Assembly: GCA_009781675.1 (NCBI GenBank)
Contig: WQVG01000002.1
Span: 81,996-145,995, forward strand
Origin: Candidatus Bathycorpusculum acetigenes
Lineage (GTDB): Archaea > Thermoproteota > Bathyarchaeia > Bathyarchaeales > Bathycorpusculaceae
DNA length: 64,000 nt
Reading direction: 5' to 3'
Position 1 is the stretch's first letter. Each line of letters starts with the position of its first letter. Under the pieces are notes generated by a model. It made no database searches, was not told the DNA's origin, and saw nothing but the letters and a program-made list of their open reading frames with translations. This document shows positions 60,051-64,000 of the stretch, in pieces. The position numbers were made by a program, and so were the translations under genes.

Positions 60051-62977
60051 CTTGTTCTAACCATCTTTTCTAGTTTAGTAACATACTGACTGGTCATAAC
60101 CAAAATTGCGCCTATCGTGGACGCATATATGAGAGCAACATAGGTGCCTATGACATATAATGCATTAGGAGGAAACACTAGGCGTTGCATTACGAGGCCT
60201 GTGACACTGTTAAACTGGTTACTTGAGATACTGACAAATGAGGTGCGTGTGCCACCAACGAGTGGATTACTTGAGAAACTGACAATGCCGTTTGAGCTAC
60301 TGATAAGTGCATTACTTGCGGTTATATTGCCGTATGCGACAATTACCCCGATTACTCCACCCAAGATTACTGCAAACGTTATGATTGCTAAGCTCTCAGT
60401 GAGAAATACCCATACGAGTTGGCGGTAGGATAAGCCGCGTACACTCATCAAAGTGGCTTCACGGCTACGCTCTTTTAAACTTACTATAGCTATCAAAGCA
60501 GTACCAACAGAGGCAGAAAGCACCGCAAATATAAGACCAAAGCTCTGCATATCTAGAACTTGTAGATTATTATAGGTATTGAGATCATCCATTTGGACTG
60601 ATCGTTGCCACTGCTCCTCAAAGGAGTTGACACCAAACACATCTAAGTTTAGACTACGGATTTGGTTTGCGACTTCGGTGCCGTTAACACCAGGTTTGAG
60701 GCTGATTAGGATCTGAGCCCCCCAGCTTCTTTCTAAGCTGTAGATATCACTACCTGCAGTCATGTTGAATAGGCCTCGGGGCACATACGAATAGTAACGG
60801 CTGGATACGTAAGAAGGGTCATACCATCCTACACTGATATCGCTACTGGCATCTTGAGGTTCAGGACCGAAGAACCCTACAATTCGTAGTTTCCGTGCAC
60901 ATGAAGAGAAATCGATGGTTATATCATCGTAGAGGTTGAGTCCAAGTTGTTTGGCGATACTCCGGTCAAGGATGATGGTGTTGTTGTTTGATTTGAAGTC
61001 CTTGAGCATTTGATTAACATGTGGACCGCCTGTGAACCAACTATCTTCATAGTAGGCAGAAACAGCCCATGAATCGGGGTCTATGGTTCTTACAGGTATG
61101 GTATTGTATCTGCCACTTACTGAATAAGCAGCAAGTGATCCCTCTATGCTTGCGTTGCGGATACCCGACACACTTTGGGTGATATTGTTTAGGATTTCTT
61201 GACTTCTAGAAACGTTCGCTACACGCACGGTTACATCAGCGCCAACACTGCTACGAACATTACGCACGACGTAATCTTCTTGGCTGGCTATTTGTCCAGT
61301 GACTTGAACACTAAGACCAATGATTAGGGCAATCAAAAAGGCGATGGATGCTAATCGTGCGGGGTTTCGCCTAACGTTCTTTGCCGCTAATGCACCTAGT
61401 TCACCCATAACTGAGGAAATCTTTGATGCTGCAGTTTGGAATTTAGTTGAATCACGGATGAGAAGTTTTGTGAAGCCCCAGAAGAATAACAACGGACCAA
61501 CGTAGGTCATGGCCGCATCAAATACAATTATCCCGCCTGAGAGAACCGATAAGAAAAGATTTCCTTGAGAATAGTTCCATTGACTGAGCAGTTGCGCAAT
61601 GTTTATCCCCGAGAGGAATACAAGAATCTTGTAACCACCCAAGATGAGGGCGAGTATAGGAAATATTTTACGCGCAGGCTTGTCTGGGGGCATATAATTG
61701 CGCAGTGCATCAACCGCCGCTATTTTTGAGGCTTTACGGGCGGATAAGAACACGGCAATAACTGCCAAGACAACTGCGAAAATAAGGGTAACCACGGCGA
61801 TTATAGGACTTAACATCCCTGAACTAAAGAGACGGGTTACGTCAACTGTACCAACATAATATTGGTTCAGGATTAAACCGCCGACTATACCTAATAATCC
61901 TCCGATTACACCTATTACTAATGCTTCTGTTAGAAACATCCGCTGGATTTGTCCGCTTGAGAGCCCCTTAGTTGAGAGAAGACCAATTTCCCGCCGGCGG
62001 ATGTTAAAAGACACATCAGAAACTGTATAGCCCAAATACCAAGCAACGAAGAAAATAGGGATAGAAACCATGATGAATCCGTAGAACAGGCTTTGGGAAT
62101 CGACGTTGTAGTTCAGAAGTACATCACCAAGCATGTTATTGATGTACCCGTAGGAGAGGTAATTACCAAGGACGTTGTTTTGGATGTTTAGGGCTATCTG
62201 GTTTACTTTGGCGTAGGATTCTTGGATATTATAGGGGCTAATGAGCTCTTGACGATTGACATCGATAAGGAACGTCATATCAACAGTGCCACAGCTGTCC
62301 AGCGTAGAGTTCCATAGTTTCACAAGCGTGCTGTCCCATCCGATAATCAATAAATCAGTCCGATAATCGCTGTAGTCGCCAGGAGCTCTAACATAGATAT
62401 TACCGGTACTATAGGCATAACCATCATTTGTTAATTCTGCAAATCCAGCTACCGTCAAGTTAACGTCGAAGTATGATTGGTTGTAGTATTTTGGCTGGTT
62501 GAAAGACATCTGAACCGTAATTGTATCACCGATAGATACCCTGTCTGCCAGCTGGGTACCGGTGATGACGTAGGTATAGTTTTCAGGTATACCGCCACTT
62601 GGCTTATTTAGCCATTCATCATAAATTCGGGAGGTGTCAGGAAAACTTACTAGTTGCACATAAGCAAAAGATGTATAATTATCATCTGGAAAACCTAGAT
62701 ATTGACCGAAACGAGCAATGGTATCAACAGACTTGACGCCAGAGACGCTAAGTATGTCTTCTATTGCTAACTGAGTATTTGTTTGGTTAAGACTAGCTCC
62801 AAACGACATATCGGTTCGGATAGAACTAAGTTGCATACCAAGCGCTTGGTCGACAGCCACATCCGATTTCACCCATATACCAGCGAAAAACGTTGCGGCT
62901 AAGGTTATGCCGATTAAGAGCGCGGTGAAGAGTTTCCAGTTGCGAAACACATGCTTAATGGGATACATCAGCGGCAT
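60047..62977 (-). CDS. ABC transporter permease with two FtsX domains
   Basis: The 976-aa protein has an N-terminal helix (LFTALLIGITLAATFFAGIW), a large extracellular region, then a first FtsX bundle around 300-425 (FFVAWYLGYTVSDVSFNIRRREIGLLSTKGLSSGQIQRMF), more helices near 440-500, a second extracellular region (550-830) and a second FtsX bundle at the C-terminus (LKERSREATLMSVRGLSYRQLVWVF). This duplicated MacB-type permease uses the ATPase at 59148-60050. GGTGA lies 5 nt before the ATG. It likely moves or pulls on lipids, peptides or surface proteins; substrate unknown. Confidence 0.93.
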   Translation of the reverse strand: MPLMYPIKHVFRNWKLFTALLIGITLAATFFAGIWVKSDVAVDQALGMQLSSIRTDMSFGASLNQTNTQLAIEDILSVSGVKSVDTIARFGQYLGFPDDNYTSFAYVQLVSFPDTSRIYDEWLNKPSGGIPENYTYVITGTQLADRVSIGDTITVQMSFNQPKYYNQSYFDVNLTVAGFAELTNDGYAYSTGNIYVRAPGDYSDYRTDLLIIGWDSTLVKLWNSTLDSCGTVDMTFLIDVNRQELISPYNIQESYAKVNQIALNIQNNVLGNYLSYGYINNMLGDVLLNYNVDSQSLFYGFIMVSIPIFFVAWYLGYTVSDVSFNIRRREIGLLSTKGLSSGQIQRMFLTEALVIGVIGGLLGIVGGLILNQYYVGTVDVTRLFSSGMLSPIIAVVTLIFAVVLAVIAVFLSARKASKIAAVDALRNYMPPDKPARKIFPILALILGGYKILVFLSGINIAQLLSQWNYSQGNLFLSVLSGGIIVFDAAMTYVGPLLFFWGFTKLLIRDSTKFQTAASKISSVMGELGALAAKNVRRNPARLASIAFLIALIIGLSVQVTGQIASQEDYVVRNVRSSVGADVTVRVANVSRSQEILNNITQSVSGIRNASIEGSLAAYSVSGRYNTIPVRTIDPDSWAVSAYYEDSWFTGGPHVNQMLKDFKSNNNTIILDRSIAKQLGLNLYDDITIDFSSCARKLRIVGFFGPEPQDASSDISVGWYDPSYVSSRYYSYVPRGLFNMTAGSDIYSLERSWGAQILISLKPGVNGTEVANQIRSLNLDVFGVNSFEEQWQRSVQMDDLNTYNNLQVLDMQSFGLIFAVLSASVGTALIAIVSLKERSREATLMSVRGLSYRQLVWVFLTESLAIITFAVILGGVIGVIVAYGNITASNALISSSNGIVSFSSNPLVGGTRTSFVSISSNQFNSVTGLVMQRLVFPPNALYVIGTYVALIYASTIGAILVMTSQYVTKLEKMVRTR

Positions 62978-63083
62978 CAGAGTTCACCGCTTATTTTGAC
63001 GTGTAACCTGCTATTAAGTTTACGCATAGAACACCAAACTACCAAAGCCTTAGTTGCTATAACTACAAGCATACGCTAGAAAG

Positions 63084-63091
63084 TATTAAAT
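63084..63091 (+). promoter_or_regulatory. TATA-like box of the nicotinate phosphoribosyltransferase gene
   Basis: TATTAAAT centred about 28 nt before the ATG at 63115 fits an archaeal promoter with a leaderless or very short-leader transcript. No Shine-Dalgarno lies before either candidate start (63094, 63115), which agrees with leaderless translation from 63115. Confidence 0.5.
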
Positions 63092-63114
63092 CAATGTGGT
63101 TCTTTACCTTAATC

Positions 63115-64000
63115 ATGAATGCTTTTCTGGGCTACTTAAATGAGAAAAACAGGAGTCTTTTCACCGATTACTATGAACTCACCATGTGCGCGGCTTACTA
63201 TGATAACCAAAATTTTGAACCTGCAACCTTTGATCTTTTTATTCGACGCCTCCCTCAAAATAGAAGCTACTTTCTCTTCGCCGGCCTAGAAGAAGCCCTA
63301 AATTATCTACAGACCATCAAATTCACTGGTGAACAGCTTGCTTACTTAAAAAAACAGGGGTTCCGAGCAGATTTTTTGAAGTATCTTAAAAACTTTAGGT
63401 TTACAGGTGAAGTTTGGGCGATTCCTGAGGGGACTATAGCCTTTCCCAACGAACCGCTTCTGCGCATAACAGCACCCATTATTGAAGCTCAACTCATTGA
63501 AACTTTTCTGTTGAATTCAATTAATCTGCAGACGATGATTGCCACCAAAGCTAGTCGTGTCGTGCAGGCGGCTCAGGGCAAAGCTATCATTGAATTTGGA
63601 TTACGAAGAGAGCCAGGTATTGACGCCGGGATGAAAGTTGCCCGTTCCAGCTACATAGCGGGTTGCCAAGGAACCAGCAATGTCCTTGCTGGCATGACCT
63701 ATGGGATCCCCGTGTTTGGTACCATGGCACACAGTTTCATCATGGCCTATCCCAAAGAAATTGAAGCCTTCCGAGCGTTCTCTAAGACTTTCCCCGACAA
63801 ATCAACGCTACTCATTGACACCTATGACGATACAGCGGGAGCAGAAAAGGCGGCGGTAGTCGCTAAAGAGCTGGCGGCTGAGGGGTTTTGTTTGGGAGGG
63901 GTAAGACTTGACAGCGGGGACCTGGCTGAGACAAGCCGAAAAATCCGAGTAATGCTGGATAATCAGGGATTGGATTATGTTAAAATCTTTGCCAGCGGAG
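63115..64000 (+). CDS. pncB: Nicotinate phosphoribosyltransferase, 3' end cut by the window
   Basis: The enzyme makes nicotinate mononucleotide from nicotinate, PRPP and ATP in NAD salvage. Visible features are SLFTDYYELTMCAAYYD, FIRRLPQNRSYFLFAGLEEAL, NSINLQTMIATKASRVV, IIEFGLRREPGIDAG, GTMAHSFIMAY (the His region), LLIDTYDDTAGA and GGVRLDSGDLAE. The open frame runs to the last base, so about the last third is missing. Start at ATG 63115 (MNAFLGYLNEKN) is preferred over 63094 because a TATA-like box sits at the right distance. The gene begins on the strand opposite the ABC permease. Confidence 0.96.
   Translation, partial: MNAFLGYLNEKNRSLFTDYYELTMCAAYYDNQNFEPATFDLFIRRLPQNRSYFLFAGLEEALNYLQTIKFTGEQLAYLKKQGFRADFLKYLKNFRFTGEVWAIPEGTIAFPNEPLLRITAPIIEAQLIETFLLNSINLQTMIATKASRVVQAAQGKAIIEFGLRREPGIDAGMKVARSSYIAGCQGTSNVLAGMTYGIPVFGTMAHSFIMAYPKEIEAFRAFSKTFPDKSTLLIDTYDDTAGAEKAAVVAKELAAEGFCLGGVRLDSGDLAETSRKIRVMLDNQGLDYVKIFASG

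Noticed and set aside
1..64000. Provirus, transposon or insertion sequence
   Set aside because: No integrase, transposase, capsid, portal or terminase genes and no terminal inverted repeats were recognised in the window.

Overview
The window is archaeal chromosome, most likely from a Bathyarchaeia-type member of the Thermoproteota. This placement is inferred from gene content, not measured. The archaeal markers are a prefoldin beta / DUF3194 / DHH phosphoesterase cluster, a single-OB-fold SSB of the Sulfolobus type, methanopterin genes (RFAP synthase, a DUF447 protein, a dihydropteroate-synthase-like protein of the MJ0107 type), TATA-like boxes and many TTG/GTG starts behind Shine-Dalgarno motifs. 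Several blocks look bacterial in origin: a folE-folP-folBK operon, uvrB-uvrA-uvrC and an ECF transporter. The DNA is moderately AT-rich. No rRNA gene and no convincing tRNA gene was seen.

Layout. 1-10.4 kb: a type I-B CRISPR-Cas locus, all read on the minus strand: cas8b-cas7-cas5-cas3-cas6-cas1-cas2-cas4, then a leader and an array of 27 repeats that runs off the left edge. Two decayed repeats lie beyond the cas8b end. 11-12 kb: a small C2H2 protein and a Cys-rich four-helix (Csp-like) copper protein. 12-16.8 kb: a carbohydrate module with two GH130 enzymes, a GT4 glycosyltransferase, a glycosidase-like protein in a shifted frame, and a CBS-domain protein, none with a signal peptide. 16.8-20.4 kb: Sua5, a PAC4-like protein, prefoldin beta, DUF3194, DHH. 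21-23.6 kb: EcfA-EcfA-EcfT with no adjacent S subunit. 23.8-24.7 kb: endonuclease IV. 24.8-29 kb: a compact operon of SNF2/RapA-like helicase, multi-zinc-finger protein and Mrr-like protein with a degenerate active site; this is the best candidate for an undescribed system. 29.6-31.3 kb: pyrD-pyrK. 31.8-32.5 kb: AlkD-like glycosylase.

32.9-40.2 kb carries two pterin pathways side by side: bacterial-type folate synthesis (folE, long folP, folB-folK fusion) and methanopterin synthesis (DHPS-like, mptG, DUF447). 40.8-45.7 kb holds two divergent TrpD-like phosphoribosyltransferases, a zinc alcohol dehydrogenase, a RibD-type reductase and a small membrane protein resembling an ECF S subunit, with no tryptophan genes. 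45.7-48.9 kb: an unknown protein, a secreted anchored protein, a nucleoside deoxyribosyltransferase-like protein and MntP. 48.9-55.6 kb: UvrB, UvrA and a UvrC lacking its C-terminal HhH domain. 56-63 kb: SSB, membrane proteins, a gene remnant and a MacB/FtsX-type ABC exporter. The right edge cuts a nicotinate phosphoribosyltransferase.

Working together: CRISPR-Cas and possibly the helicase/zinc-finger/pseudo-nuclease operon handle foreign or damaged DNA; UvrABC, endonuclease IV, AlkD and SSB form a repair group; the GH130/GT4/CBS module may build and break an intracellular mannoside; and the ECF energising module may serve the S-like protein beside the TrpD paralogs. Three genes (cas4, the glycosidase and the RibD-type reductase) have conserved N-termini that begin upstream of any ATG, GTG or TTG.
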